From JBOGDS01 sp050743075 (lineage in GTDB: Bacteria; Actinomycetota; Actinomycetes; Jiangellales; Jiangellaceae), in the NCBI GenBank assembly GCA_050743075.1, contig JBOGDS010000013.1, positions 1 through 59,533 on the forward strand: DNA of 59,533 nt, in the 5' to 3' direction. The notes under the pieces are model-generated. The model was not told where the DNA came from, ran no database searches, and was given only the letters and a program-made list of their open reading frames with translations. Positions 33,441 through 42,307 of this stretch are shown one piece after another. Made by a program: the position numbers and the translations under genes. Each line of letters opens with the position of its first letter. Within the stretch, counting starts at the first letter, position 1.

Positions 33441-36185
33441 ATGAGCTCGCCGGCGGAGCGCTATGCGGCCGCGCGGCGCCGCCAGAAGCAGCAGATCAGC
33501 GCCCTGGGGCGGTTTCGCGCAGGCTACGGCTTCGAGTTCGACGGGTTCCAGGTCCGGGCGTGCGAGACGGTCGAGGCCGGGCGTGGCGTGCTCGTGGCAG
33601 CGCCGACAGGCTCGGGGAAGACCGTCGTCGGGGAGTTTGCCGTCCACCTCGCGCTCGAGCAGGGGCGCAAGTGCTTTTACACGACCCCGATCAAGGCCCT
33701 GTCGAACCAGAAGTTCCACGATCTGGTGACCCGACACGGGCCGGAGCAGGTGGGCCTGCTCACCGGAGACAACACGATCAACAGTGAGGCGCCGGTCGTC
33801 GTGATGACGACCGAGGTCCTACGGAACATGCTCTACGCCGGCTCGGTGACGCTGGCCGGGCTCGGCTACGTCGTCATGGACGAGGTCCATTACCTGGCCG
33901 ACCGGTTCCGCGGCCCGGTGTGGGAAGAGGTCATCATCCACCTGCCGGAGTCGGTCAGCATCGTGTCGTTGTCGGCGACGGTCTCGAATGCCGAGGAGTT
34001 CGGCGACTGGCTGTCGACTGTGCGGGGTGACACCGACGTGGTCGTCGAGGAGCGGCGGCCGGTGCCGCTGTGGCAGCACGTCATGGCCGGGTCACGTCTG
34101 TTGGACCTGTTCGTGTCCGGTGGTTCGACCGATGGCCAGCCCCGGGTCAACCCGCAGCTGCTGAGGTACTCGCGGGACGAGCATCGGCTCGCCCGGGTCG
34201 GCGATCGGAGGCCAGGTCGAGGAGGGCACCGGCCGCGGCGCAACGGGGGCGCATACGCGCCCCGCCGGGTCGATGTCCTCGACCGACTGGAACGGGCCGA
34301 TCTCCTGCCGGCGATCACCTTCGTGTTCAGCCGGGCGGGCTGCGACGCTGCCGTCCGGCAGTGCCTGGACGCGGGCGTGCGGCTGACCACCCAGGACGAG
34401 AGGGACGAGATACGCGCCGTGATCGAGCATCGCTGCGCCGACATCCCCGACGAGGACCTGCACGTCCTGGGCTACCACGAATGGGCCGACGGCCTCGAGC
34501 GTGGCGTCGCGGCGCACCACGCCGGCATGCTGCCGACGTTCAAGGAGGTCGTCGAGGAGCTGTTCGTCCGTGGGCTCGTCCGAGCCGTGTTCGCGACGGA
34601 AACGCTGGCACTGGGCATCAACATGCCGGCCCGGTCTGTCGTGATCGAACGCCTGGTCAAGTGGAACGGCGAGATGCACGCCGAGGTCACGCCGGGGGAG
34701 TACACGCAGCTGACCGGTCGGGCCGGACGGCGCGGCATCGACGTCGAGGGTCATGCCGTCGTGCTGTGGCAGCCAGGTCTCGACGCAACGGCAGTGGCCG
34801 GGCTCGCGTCCACGCGTACGTATCCGCTGCGCTCGTCGTTCCGGCCGTCGTACAACATGGCGGTCAACCTGGTCGGGCAGGTCGGACGGGCGGCGGCGCG
34901 CGAGCTCCTGGAGTCGTCGTTCGCACAGTTCCAGGCCGACCGTGCCGTGGTCGGGTTGGTGCGGACGCTGCGGCGGCACGAGGAGGCTCTCGACGGGTAC
35001 CGCGAGGCGATGGCCTGCCACCTGGGCGACTTCGAGGAGTACGCGGAGCTGCGCCGTGAGACCGGCGAGCGCGAGGCTGCGCTGTCCAGGCAGGGCAGCG
35101 GGCTTCGCAAGGCCGCCGCAGCGGAGTCGCTGGAGCGGCTTCGCCCCGGCGACGTCGTCCGGGTCCCGTCCGGCAAGTTCGCCGGGCTTGCCATCGTCCT
35201 CGATCCGGGGATGTCGACCGCCGGGCGCGGCGACGGCCCACGGCCCACGGTGCTGACCGAGGCCCGGCAGGTGCGCCGCCTGTCGATGGTCGACTTCCCG
35301 GTCGCCGTCGAGCCGCTGACCCGAATGCGGATCCCACGCTCGTTCAACCCGAAGGCAGCGACGTCGAGACGTGACCTGGCCGCTGCGGTGCGGGCGACGG
35401 CGCCGTCCGACGGCGGCGACCGCCGTCCTCGGCGCACCCGCTCGGCGGTGGCCGATGACGACGAGCTGCTACGGCTGCGCCAGCGCCTCCGGGCACACCC
35501 GTGCCATGGCTGTGCGGACCGCGAGGAGCACGCCCGCTGGGCCGACCGGTGGCTCCGGCTGCGCCGCGAGACCGAGCAGCTCAGGCGGCGGGTCGAGTCG
35601 CGTACCAACACCGTGGCGCGGCAGTTCGACCGGGTCTGTTCGGTGCTGACGGAACTCGGCTACCTGCGTGGCGACGAGGTCACGCCGGCCGGGCGGCGGC
35701 TGGGGCGGCTCTACACGGAGCTCGACCTGCTGGCTGCCGAGACCCTGCGCGAGGGCCTGTGGGACGGTCTGGATCCGGCCGAGCTGGTGGCCTGCCTATC
35801 GTCGCTGTCGTACGAGTCCCGCCAGCCCGACGACGCCGTCCCGCCGCCGCTGCCGCCGGGCCGGGTGCGCGACGTGCTCGGGGAGATGGTGCGGCTCTGG
35901 GGCGATCTGGACGCGCTGGAGAAGGAGCACCGGCTGGACTTCCTGCGCGAGCCGGATCTGGGGTTCGCGCACACGGCGTGGCGGTGGGCGAGCGGGCATC
36001 GGCTGGAGTCGGTGCTGACGGAGGCCGACCTCACTGCCGGCGACTTCGTCCGGGCGATGCGACAGTTGCTCGACCTGCTCGACCAGGTTGCTAACGCGGC
36101 GGGCGAGACCCCGCTGCGCGAGACGGCCCGCCTGGCCGCCGGATCGCTGTGCCGCGGCGTCGTCGACTACGCGTCGCTGACGTAG
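33441..36185 (+). CDS. helY: HelY-like DExH-box RNA helicase with DSHCT domain
   Basis: 914 aa. Ski2/Mtr4-like layout: Q region (YGFEFDGFQVRACETVEAG), Walker A APTGSGKT (54-61), Ia TTPIKALSNQKF, DEVH box (147-150), SAT motif SLSATVSNAEEFG, and helicase domain 2 with FATETLALGINMPARSVV and YTQLTGRAGRRGID. The long C-terminal part includes the HPCHGCADREEHARW segment and ends in a DSHCT domain (VEALVACLSSLSYES-like stretch). Likely unwinds structured RNA in RNA decay or ribosome maturation. Position after tatAC and a lipid kinase is typical. The last 19 bp overlap the convergent VapC gene. Confidence 0.94.
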   Translation: MSSPAERYAAARRRQKQQISALGRFRAGYGFEFDGFQVRACETVEAGRGVLVAAPTGSGKTVVGEFAVHLALEQGRKCFYTTPIKALSNQKFHDLVTRHGPEQVGLLTGDNTINSEAPVVVMTTEVLRNMLYAGSVTLAGLGYVVMDEVHYLADRFRGPVWEEVIIHLPESVSIVSLSATVSNAEEFGDWLSTVRGDTDVVVEERRPVPLWQHVMAGSRLLDLFVSGGSTDGQPRVNPQLLRYSRDEHRLARVGDRRPGRGGHRPRRNGGAYAPRRVDVLDRLERADLLPAITFVFSRAGCDAAVRQCLDAGVRLTTQDERDEIRAVIEHRCADIPDEDLHVLGYHEWADGLERGVAAHHAGMLPTFKEVVEELFVRGLVRAVFATETLALGINMPARSVVIERLVKWNGEMHAEVTPGEYTQLTGRAGRRGIDVEGHAVVLWQPGLDATAVAGLASTRTYPLRSSFRPSYNMAVNLVGQVGRAAARELLESSFAQFQADRAVVGLVRTLRRHEEALDGYREAMACHLGDFEEYAELRRETGEREAALSRQGSGLRKAAAAESLERLRPGDVVRVPSGKFAGLAIVLDPGMSTAGRGDGPRPTVLTEARQVRRLSMVDFPVAVEPLTRMRIPRSFNPKAATSRRDLAAAVRATAPSDGGDRRPRRTRSAVADDDELLRLRQRLRAHPCHGCADREEHARWADRWLRLRRETEQLRRRVESRTNTVARQFDRVCSVLTELGYLRGDEVTPAGRRLGRLYTELDLLAAETLREGLWDGLDPAELVACLSSLSYESRQPDDAVPPPLPPGRVRDVLGEMVRLWGDLDALEKEHRLDFLREPDLGFAHTAWRWASGHRLESVLTEADLTAGDFVRAMRQLLDLLDQVANAAGETPLRETARLAAGSLCRGVVDYASLT

Positions 36186-36610
36186 CCGGCCACCGGATTG
36201 ACCCATTCCACGTCGGTGAAGCGGGCGAAGTCGGAGTCAGCTGAGCACACGCCGACGCCATGCTCGATCGCCAGCGCCGCCAGGTGAGCATCGGTGACGA
36301 GGTTGCCCCGTAGGTCGCCGTCGACGAGCAACCGCCGGAGCACGCCGGCATGTCGATCCGTGGGTTCCGGAATCCAGGCCGGCTCGGCGTCTAGCCAATC
36401 CGCGACGAACCCCCACGCGTCTGTCGGCGTCAGCGGTTCGGCGGATGCGCGTGGATGGGTGGAAATCCGGAGGAACGCCGTCAGCGACGCCCAGGGAAAA
36501 CCGACGCGGGACACGCCGTTGAGAACGTCGTCGAGCCAGCGCCGAGCGGGACTGTGGAACGGGCTGCTGCTGTCGACGGCGTAGAGGAGGGTGTTCGCGT
36601 CGACGATCAA
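36167..36610 (-). CDS. VapC-type PIN-domain toxin
   Basis: 147 aa. PIN fold with acidic residues D4 (MIVDANTLLYAVD), D107 (NLVTDAHLAALA) and D125/D127 (CSADSDFARF). The segment SLTAFLRISTHPRAS marks a VapC subgroup in which Ala replaces the usual second acidic residue. Such toxins cut tRNA or rRNA when not held by the antitoxin. The start overlaps the antitoxin stop by 4 bp. The 3' end overlaps the convergent helY by 19 bp. Confidence 0.9.
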   Translation of the reverse strand: MIVDANTLLYAVDSSSPFHSPARRWLDDVLNGVSRVGFPWASLTAFLRISTHPRASAEPLTPTDAWGFVADWLDAEPAWIPEPTDRHAGVLRRLLVDGDLRGNLVTDAHLAALAIEHGVGVCSADSDFARFTDVEWVNPVAGYVSDA

Positions 36611-36843
36611 CCGTCGCGCTCCGTGTCGTCGAGACGGTCGAGGGCCTCCGCGACGTTGGAAACCTCGATGCGCAGGCCGACGTCCCGGCTTCGCTGAACG
36701 AACGGCTTCCGCGCGCTCGGACGCGCCCGCAGCCCTGCCCTCGCCAGCTCGTTCACGGCTTCGCTCAGGCCGATCTGACGCTGCCGCCGCAGCTGTTCCG
36801 CGGCCGCGGCGACGTTGTCGTCAAGTCGTACGGTCGTCCGCAC
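36607..36843 (-). CDS. VapB-type antitoxin (ribbon-helix-helix)
   Basis: 78 aa from a GTG at 36843. MRTTVRLDDNVAAAAEQLRR begins an RHH fold; the middle (GLSEAVNELARAGLRARP) is helix 2 and the C-terminus (DVGLRIEVSNVAEALDRLDD) should wrap the toxin. First gene of the pair, as expected for VapBC; it normally represses its own promoter. The TAG/CTA at 36847-36850 sits close to the start, so transcription may be leaderless. Confidence 0.85.
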   Translation of the reverse strand: MRTTVRLDDNVAAAAEQLRRQRQIGLSEAVNELARAGLRARPSARKPFVQRSRDVGLRIEVSNVAEALDRLDDTERDG

Positions 36844-36881
36844 GGAACTAGGGTCGCATCACTGATGCGCTGAGGCAATCA

Positions 36882-37787
36882 TCACGATGCGACGCGCTGT
36901 ACGGCATTGAGCACGCGGTTGAGGGACGAGTCGAGGTTCCAGCGCTCGCCGAGTGCGACCAGCGCGGTTGGGTCGCGTGCTTCTCTCGGCAGGATGTCGT
37001 CGTACGTCGGCAACGGGGCGTCGGTACGGACGGCGACGACGGCAGGCGCGACGGCGAGGTAGTCGCGGGCGTCGACAAGCTTGCGACGCATGGTCGACGA
37101 CAGATCGGCGTCGGGGTCGTCGACGGCGGCCAGCAGGCCGTCGATGTCGCCGAACCGCGTGATGAGCGTGGCGGCTGTCTTGTCGCCCACGCCGCCGACG
37201 CCGGGCAGGCCGTCGCTCGGGTCGCCGCGCAACGTGGCGAAGGCCGCGTACGACCGGCCGGGGATGCCGTACCTGGAGGCGACGAAGGCCTCGTCGACGA
37301 CCTCGTGGCGGCCGACGCCGCGCGCCGTGTAGAGCACGCGCACCTCGCGGGCGTCGTCGACCACCTGGAACAGGTCGCGGTCGCCGGTGACGACGTCGAC
37401 AGGTCCCGGGTCACGGGCGGCAAGCGTGCCGATGACGTCGTCGGCCTCGAAGCCTGGAACACCGACGTGGGCGATGCCCAGCGCGTCCAGCACCTCGACT
37501 ATGACCGGGATCTGTGCCTCGAGCGCAGCCGGGACGATCTCGATGTTGCGCGCCGCGTTGGCCAGCCGGTGCGCCTTGTAGGACGGGACGGCGGCCACCC
37601 GGAACGCCGGCCGCCAGTCGGCGTCCATGCAGGCGACGAGGCGGTCGGGAGACCGGACGGTGACCAGCCTGGCGATGAAGTCCAGCAGGCCGCGAACGGC
37701 GTTGACCGGCGTACCGTCGGGGGCCGTCATCGACTCTGGGACTCCGAAGAAGGCCCGGAAGTAGAGCGACGCGGTATCGAGAAGCAT
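36882..37787 (-). CDS. 5'-3' exonuclease (PolI N-terminal-domain family, stand-alone)
   Basis: 301 aa from ATG 37787 (MLLDTASLYFRAFFGVP); a GTG at 37799 (VSRLMLLD) is an alternative. Acidic metal-binding clusters are visible at LVACMDADWRP, PGFEADDVIGTLA and VVTGDRDLFQVVDD. The helix-hairpin-helix is GLPGVGGVGDKTAATLI. Length and layout match the stand-alone actinobacterial exonucleases separate from PolA. Acts in replication and repair by trimming 5' ends or flaps. Flanked by vapBC on one side and the padR hairpin on the other. Confidence 0.92.
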   Translation of the reverse strand: MLLDTASLYFRAFFGVPESMTAPDGTPVNAVRGLLDFIARLVTVRSPDRLVACMDADWRPAFRVAAVPSYKAHRLANAARNIEIVPAALEAQIPVIVEVLDALGIAHVGVPGFEADDVIGTLAARDPGPVDVVTGDRDLFQVVDDAREVRVLYTARGVGRHEVVDEAFVASRYGIPGRSYAAFATLRGDPSDGLPGVGGVGDKTAATLITRFGDIDGLLAAVDDPDADLSSTMRRKLVDARDYLAVAPAVVAVRTDAPLPTYDDILPREARDPTALVALGERWNLDSSLNRVLNAVQRVAS

Positions 37788-37841
37788 GAGTCTGCTCACA
37801 GAGGACGAGCCTGCCACATGGCGCCGCACCCCAGGACGTCA

Positions 37842-37904
37842 AGATCGACTGGACGTGTCGGGCGACACGCCGGCGTGTCGTCTCCACACGCGTCCAGTCG
37901 ATCT
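37842..37904 (-). terminator. nested hairpin between padR and the exonuclease gene
   Basis: Outer 14-bp perfect arms (37842-37855 and 37891-37904) enclose a second perfect 18-nt palindrome at 37863-37880 (CGACACGCC/GGCGTGTCG). Starts 13 bp after the padR stop in the minus direction. No T-tract. Probably the padR terminator; its outer ends differ from the TGATCAT family. Confidence 0.6.
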
Positions 37905-37916
37905 GGTGGGCCGTGC

Positions 37917-38684
37917 CTAGCCGGCGTCGGGCGTGTCGGTCCCCGGCTCGGGCTCGTCGGGCTCGGCGAGGATCGCGTAGAGATCCCGCCGGGTCGAGGC
38001 GAGGATCTCTCGCGCGCGGTCTCGCTGCGCGGGTGTGCCGGCACGGAACACCTGCATGGCGGCCATGCCGACCTGCATCATCAGCTCGCGCATCTCGACG
38101 ACCTTGCCGGTGTGGGAGCCGGCGAAGGCGTCCCAGACCCGGTCGAGGTCGGCGCGGTTCTCGTCGACGTGCTGGCGTCCGTCCTCGGTGAGGTGGACGA
38201 CGCGGCGACCGTCGGCGGTCTCGAACCGGATCAGACCTTGGTCCTCGAGCAGTTGCAGCGCCGGGTAGACCGAGCCGGGGCTCGGCCGCCAGGTGCCGCC
38301 GCTGTGCTCGCTGATCTCCTGGATCAGCTGGTAGCCGTGCATCGGCGTCTCTGCGATCAGCACGAGGATTGCCGCGCGGACGTCACCGCGTCCACGCCGC
38401 CGGCCGCGCGGGCCGCGGTGTCGCAGACCGCTGAAGGGGGATGGGCCGGGACCGAAGTCGCCGGGACCGAAGTCGCCGTAAGGGGAGCCGCCGCCCTCGG
38501 GGCGAGGACCCCGCCCGCGGCCGCGGCCGCCGTGACGACGAGGACGATCGCGGCCGCTGCCGGCACTCATCTGAGCGGCCGCGTCGCGACGAGCGGCACG
38601 TCGGCGGTCCGGTGCAGACTTGTTCTGGCGCTGGTACGGGGACCAGCCGAAGCCGTCGGGGAAGGGGATCGAAGGTGCGGTCAT
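37917..38684 (-). CDS. PadR-family transcription regulator
   Basis: 255 aa from ATG 38684 with AAGGAG 8 nt upstream. The first about 95 residues are Arg/Gly/Pro-rich and low in complexity; the winged helix is GDVRAAILVLIAETPMHGYQ through SPGSVYPALQLLEDQGLIRF. A dimerising C-terminal helix follows (EMRELMMQVGMAAMQVFRAG). PadR proteins usually repress their own gene and a transporter gene until a ligand binds. A perfect 12-bp palindrome overlaps its promoter. No transporter is adjacent, so targets beyond itself and the divergent peptidase are unknown. Confidence 0.93.
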   Translation of the reverse strand: MTAPSIPFPDGFGWSPYQRQNKSAPDRRRAARRDAAAQMSAGSGRDRPRRHGGRGRGRGPRPEGGGSPYGDFGPGDFGPGPSPFSGLRHRGPRGRRRGRGDVRAAILVLIAETPMHGYQLIQEISEHSGGTWRPSPGSVYPALQLLEDQGLIRFETADGRRVVHLTEDGRQHVDENRADLDRVWDAFAGSHTGKVVEMRELMMQVGMAAMQVFRAGTPAQRDRAREILASTRRDLYAILAEPDEPEPGTDTPDAG

Positions 38685-38720
38685 GGTCTGTCTCCTTGGC
38701 TGTAGACCGTACGTTGATAC

Positions 38721-38740
38721 ATTGACGATATATCGTTGAT
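38721..38740. promoter_or_regulatory. PadR operator and overlapping divergent promoters
   Basis: Perfect palindrome ACGATATATCGT at 38725-38736, extended by imperfect halves ATTG and TGAT. On the minus strand TTGACG (38756-38751) and a -10 TATATC, 16 nt apart, place the palindrome on the -10 of padR. This is markedly AT-rich for the region. Autorepression is inferred. Confidence 0.65.
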
Positions 38741-38769
38741 TGTCGCTACGTCAAGGGGTCCGATGCGAC

Positions 38770-38775
38770 TAATCT
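38770..38775 (+). promoter_or_regulatory. -10 element of the M24 peptidase gene (leaderless)
   Basis: TAATCT followed by 7 nt and GTG 38783. Confidence 0.5.
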
Positions 38776-38782
38776 CGGCGCG

Positions 38783-39880
38783 GTGACGACCGATCGCCTC
38801 GCACAGTCCCGTGCGGCTGCCGCAGACACCGGAGTCGACGCCGTCCTGGTCACCCCCGGACCAGACCTGCGCTACCTCACCGGGTACGACGCGCACCCGT
38901 CCGAACGGCTGACCTGCCTCGTCCTGCCGAGCAGGGGAGAGCCGACTCTCGTGGTGCCGGTCCTGGAGCGCCCGGTGGCCGAGGCGTCGGGGGCGGAGTC
39001 GTACGGCATTGACATCGTCGCCTGGCCGGAGACCCGCGATCCGGTCGAGCTCGTCGCCGGCTTGCTGCCCGAGGTGGGACGCGTCGCCGTCGACGACCAC
39101 ATGTGGGCCGAGAAGGTGCTGCAGTTCCGGTCCGCGTTGCCCCACGCCGAGCAGGTGTCGGCCGGACCGGTGCTTCGTGAGCTGCGGATGCGCAAGTCGC
39201 CCGACGAGGTCGCGGCGCTGCACGAAGCGGGCGCGGCGATCGACCGCGTGCATGCTCGGGTCGGTGAGTGGCTACGCGTCGGGCGTACCGAGCGGGAGGT
39301 CGGGCGGGACATCGCCGATGCGATCCTGACCGAGGGACACGTCCGGGTCGACTTCGTCATCGTCGCGTCGGGGCCGAACGGCGCCAGTCCGCATCACCAG
39401 ACCGGTGATCGGGTCATCCAGGCAGGCGACCCCGTCGTGGTCGATATCGGCGGCGCGGTCGGATCCGGCTACTGCTCGGACGAGACGCGGACCTATGCGA
39501 TGGGGGAGCCGGACGTCGAGCATGCGACGGCGTACGAGGCGCTGCGGCGGGCGCAGGCGGCGGCCGTCGAGCATGCCCGCCCGGGTGTCACCGCCGAGTC
39601 GGTCGACGCCGCCGCACGAGAGGTCCTGACCGACGCGGGTCTGGGAGAGTACTTCGTCCACCGCACCGGTCACGGCATCGGGTTGGAGACACATGAGGAG
39701 CCGTACATCGTGGCCGGCAACACCCAGCTGCTCGGACCCGGAATGGCGTTCTCAGTGGAGCCGGGGTTCTACATTCCGGGGCGGTACGGCGCCCGGATCG
39801 AGGACATCGTCGTCGTGACCGACGACGGCGTCGAGCCGCTCAACCTGCGTCCCAGGGAGCTTGCCGTCATCGACGCCTGA
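38783..39880 (+). CDS. M24-family metallopeptidase (Xaa-Pro aminopeptidase-like)
   Basis: 365 aa. N-terminal creatinase-type domain (LVTPGPDLRYLTGYDAHPSE) and C-terminal pita-bread domain with all five metal ligands: D221 (VVDIGG), D233 (CSDETRTY), H297 (HRTGHGIG), E326 (SVEPGFYIPG) and E340 (ARIEDIV). Predicted to remove N-terminal residues before proline in the cytoplasm. Divergent from padR. Confidence 0.93.
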   Translation: MTTDRLAQSRAAAADTGVDAVLVTPGPDLRYLTGYDAHPSERLTCLVLPSRGEPTLVVPVLERPVAEASGAESYGIDIVAWPETRDPVELVAGLLPEVGRVAVDDHMWAEKVLQFRSALPHAEQVSAGPVLRELRMRKSPDEVAALHEAGAAIDRVHARVGEWLRVGRTEREVGRDIADAILTEGHVRVDFVIVASGPNGASPHHQTGDRVIQAGDPVVVDIGGAVGSGYCSDETRTYAMGEPDVEHATAYEALRRAQAAAVEHARPGVTAESVDAAAREVLTDAGLGEYFVHRTGHGIGLETHEEPYIVAGNTQLLGPGMAFSVEPGFYIPGRYGARIEDIVVVTDDGVEPLNLRPRELAVIDA

Positions 39881-39939
39881 GCCCGCCGCCCTCGCCCGCG
39901 CGACTTGTCAGGCCGGACACCTCGAGATGCCGGGCAGGC

Positions 39940-40986
39940 TCAGCCGACCAGGGCGTTCACGGCGAGGTCGACGTCTGCCTCGGTGGTGTAGAGGTGGAAC
40001 GAGGCCCGCAGCTTGCCGCCGCGCACCGCGGCCCGAACGCCGGCGCGGTCCAGCCGCTCCTCGGCGCCCGGCACGTCGACGGACACGATGGCAGAGTCTC
40101 CGGGAGGTAGCCCGAGCCCGGCGCGGAAGCGGTTGGCCAGGCGCACGTTGTAGCTCTGGATCTCCTCGACGCCCACCTGTTCCACCAGCTCCAGCGCGGG
40201 GGTCGTGCCGACCCACGCGAACCAGGCTGGCGAGATGTCGAAGCGACGCGCGTCCGACGCCAGGCGCAGCGGGGGGCCGTAGTACGACGTGTGCGGATCG
40301 TCGCCGGCCCACCAGCCGGCCTGGGCGGGGACCATCTGATTGCGCAGCTTCGGCGTCGTGACGAGGAACGCGGTGCCACGCGGGGCCAGCAGCCACTTGT
40401 AGGCGCCGCACACCATGGCGTCGAACCGGGTCGCGTCGACGGGGAGCCAACCGCACGCCTGGGTGGCGTCGGCGATGGTGAGCGCATCCGCCGCGGCGGC
40501 CGCGGCCGTCACGGCGTCGACGTCGGCCAGGTCGCCCGTGGCCGACTGGACCACGCTGAACGCCACCACGTCGGTATCGACGTCGATGCTTGCCGCGAGT
40601 TCATGCGCCGGCACCGTGCGGACCTCGACGCCGCGGCGGGACTGGGCGAGCCACGGGAAGAGGTTCGACGTGAACTCCTCCTCCGGCACGACGACCCGGG
40701 CGTCATCGGGCAGCGACCCGGCGACCATGGCCAGGAGCTGCGAGACCTGCGCTCCGGTCGTGATGTCCGACGGATCTGCACCGACCAGGCCGGCGAACAC
40801 CTCCCGGGCGCGGATCGTCGACTCACCCCACTCGACCCACGAGGCGCGGCCGACCCGCCAGTCGGCAAGAGCTTGCTGCAGTGCGTCCCAGGCGGGCCAG
40901 GGCGGCAGGCCGTAGCTCGCGGTGTTGAGCCAACCGGGCTCGGGGTCGAACAGGCTCTGTGCCTTCGCGATCTCCACGCGGGACAT
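39940..40986 (-). CDS. class V aminotransferase (PLP-dependent)
   Basis: 348 aa. PLP Lys197 lies in CGAYKWLLAPRG, with IADATQACGWLPVD (Asp/Gln cofactor contacts) before it. N-terminal LNTASYGLPPWPAWDAL is typical of the cysteine desulfurase-like/kynureninase-like branch. Neither a sulfur-assembly nor a tryptophan pathway gene is near, so the substrate is open. Divergent from an Lrp-family regulator with 42 bp between the starts, which suggests that regulator controls it. Confidence 0.9.
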   Translation of the reverse strand: MSRVEIAKAQSLFDPEPGWLNTASYGLPPWPAWDALQQALADWRVGRASWVEWGESTIRAREVFAGLVGADPSDITTGAQVSQLLAMVAGSLPDDARVVVPEEEFTSNLFPWLAQSRRGVEVRTVPAHELAASIDVDTDVVAFSVVQSATGDLADVDAVTAAAAAADALTIADATQACGWLPVDATRFDAMVCGAYKWLLAPRGTAFLVTTPKLRNQMVPAQAGWWAGDDPHTSYYGPPLRLASDARRFDISPAWFAWVGTTPALELVEQVGVEEIQSYNVRLANRFRAGLGLPPGDSAIVSVDVPGAEERLDRAGVRAAVRGGKLRASFHLYTTEADVDLAVNALVG

Positions 40987-41015
40987 GCTGCCACTGCGGA
41001 GCTCACTTCAACCCA

Positions 41016-41021
41016 TAGGGT
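41016..41021 (+). promoter_or_regulatory. -10 element of the Lrp-family gene (leaderless)
   Basis: TAGGGT followed by 7 nt and GTG 41029, within the 42-bp divergent region. Confidence 0.55.
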
Positions 41022-41028
41022 GAGCCGA

Positions 41029-41490
41029 GTGGAGGAGATCGACCGCCAGATCGTCGGACTACTCGCACGCGACGGCCGGATGAGCTTCACCGACCTGGGC
41101 AAGTCGACCGGCCTGTCGACGTCCGCCGTCCACCAACGGGTCCGCCGGTTGGAGCAGAGCGGCGTCATCCGTGGCTACGCGGCGGTCGTCGACTACGACG
41201 CAATCGGCCTTCCACTGACCGCGTTCGTCTCGATCAAGGCGATCGACCCGAGCCAGCCCGACGACGCTCCCGACCGGCTGGCCGGCATCCCAGAGATCGA
41301 GGCCTGCCACTCGGTGGCGGGGGAGGAGAGCCACATCCTCAAGGTGCGGGTGGCGCGCCCTGGTGACCTGGAGGACCTGCTGGCCAGGATCAGGGCGGCG
41401 GCCAACGTCTCGACCCGGACGACCATCGTGCTCTCCACGCCGTACGAGGCCCGCCCACCGGCCGACGGCGCGCCCCGACCGGCCTTATGA
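41029..41490 (+). CDS. Lrp/AsnC-family transcription regulator
   Basis: 153 aa from GTG 41029. N-terminal HTH (VEEIDRQIVGLLARDGRMSF then GLSTSAVHQRVRRLEQSGVI) and C-terminal RAM domain (GIPEIEACHSVAGEESHILK then DLEDLLARIR), the amino-acid-sensing dimer/octamer part. The divergent aminotransferase is the natural target. Confidence 0.93.
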   Translation: MEEIDRQIVGLLARDGRMSFTDLGKSTGLSTSAVHQRVRRLEQSGVIRGYAAVVDYDAIGLPLTAFVSIKAIDPSQPDDAPDRLAGIPEIEACHSVAGEESHILKVRVARPGDLEDLLARIRAAANVSTRTTIVLSTPYEARPPADGAPRPAL

Positions 41491-41545
41491 GCACTGCGCT
41501 TTGCTCCTCCCGTCCCCCCGTTCCGCCGACGAGGTTGGATGGACT

Positions 41546-41866
41546 ATGCCGAATGCACCGGAGCGCGTGTGGCAGAGCATCGCGGAGTCGGAGCTTGTCC
41601 GGCCGGACGTGACGGCGGGCACGGGATTCGGCCGCTCGGAGGGGCTCCGGGTCTCCGGCAAGATCTTCGCGATGCTCGTGAAGGACGAGCTGGTCGTGAA
41701 GCTGCCGAAGGCTCGAGTCGAGGAGCTGACCGTCCTCGGGGACGCTCGGCGCTTCGACCCGGGGCACGGACGGCTCATGAAGGAATGGGCGACGGTGAGG
41801 CCGAGCACTGCAGAACGTTGGCGCGCTCTGGTCGAGGAGGCCCGAGCGTTCGTCGGCTCTGGCTGA
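41546..41866 (+). CDS. TfoX N-terminal-domain-like small protein
   Basis: 106 aa. Core GRSEGLRVSGKIFAMLVKDE then VVKLPKARVEEL and FDPGHGRLMKEWATV, matching the TfoX_N-like fold widespread in actinobacteria. In enterics TfoX domains act in competence, but that role should not be carried over. No good ribosome site precedes ATG 41546. A C-terminal remnant of a paralogue lies at 45139-45294. Confidence 0.65.
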   Translation: MPNAPERVWQSIAESELVRPDVTAGTGFGRSEGLRVSGKIFAMLVKDELVVKLPKARVEELTVLGDARRFDPGHGRLMKEWATVRPSTAERWRALVEEARAFVGSG

Positions 41867-41947
41867 CTTCCGCTCGCGTCGCACGCGTCGGTCACGATCA
41901 GGGTCAGCCCTCATGCACCTTCCCTCGCCGGGTGACAGCATGCGACG

Positions 41948-42301
41948 GTGGCGCCGACTCTGCTGATCGTCGATGACCACGCCGGCTTCCGGTCGTTCGC
42001 CCGAGCGCTGCTCGAGACCGAGGGGTTCGACGTGGTCGGCGAGGCGGAGGACGGCGGGTCGGCGGTCGACCTGGCCCGGACGCTTCACCCCGAGGTTGTG
42101 CTCCTCGACGTTGCGCTGCCCGACATCGACGGCTTCGCGGTCTGCGACGCCATCACGTCGGACGAGTACGGGCCCGCGGTCGTGCTCACGTCGAGTCGCG
42201 GGATCTCGTCCTACCGCCGACATCTCAGCAGCAGCCGAGCCCGCGGCTTCATCCCGAAGGCCGAGCTGTCCGGGCCGGCGCTCGCCGCATTGGCCGGCTG
42301 A
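41948..42301 (+). CDS. single-domain response regulator receiver
   Basis: 117 aa, receiver only: D9/D10 in LLIVDDHAG, phosphoacceptor D54 in VLLDVALPDIDG, a Thr/Ser switch in VVLTSSRG and Lys in FIPKAELSG. It ends without an output domain, 6 bp before the kinase pseudogene, which implies one ancestral operon. With its kinase broken, the receiver is probably orphaned. Confidence 0.85.
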   Translation: MAPTLLIVDDHAGFRSFARALLETEGFDVVGEAEDGGSAVDLARTLHPEVVLLDVALPDIDGFAVCDAITSDEYGPAVVLTSSRGISSYRRHLSSSRARGFIPKAELSGPALAALAG

Positions 42302-42307
42302 GCGGCC

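Noticed and set aside
37788..37829. Longer N-terminus for the 5'-3' exonuclease
   Set aside because: The extra residues are not family-like; the conserved sequence begins at MLLDTASLYF. A GTG at 37799 remains possible.
41546..41866. Competence regulator TfoX
   Set aside because: Only the N-terminal-domain fold is similar and no competence genes are near, so a functional name is not justified.
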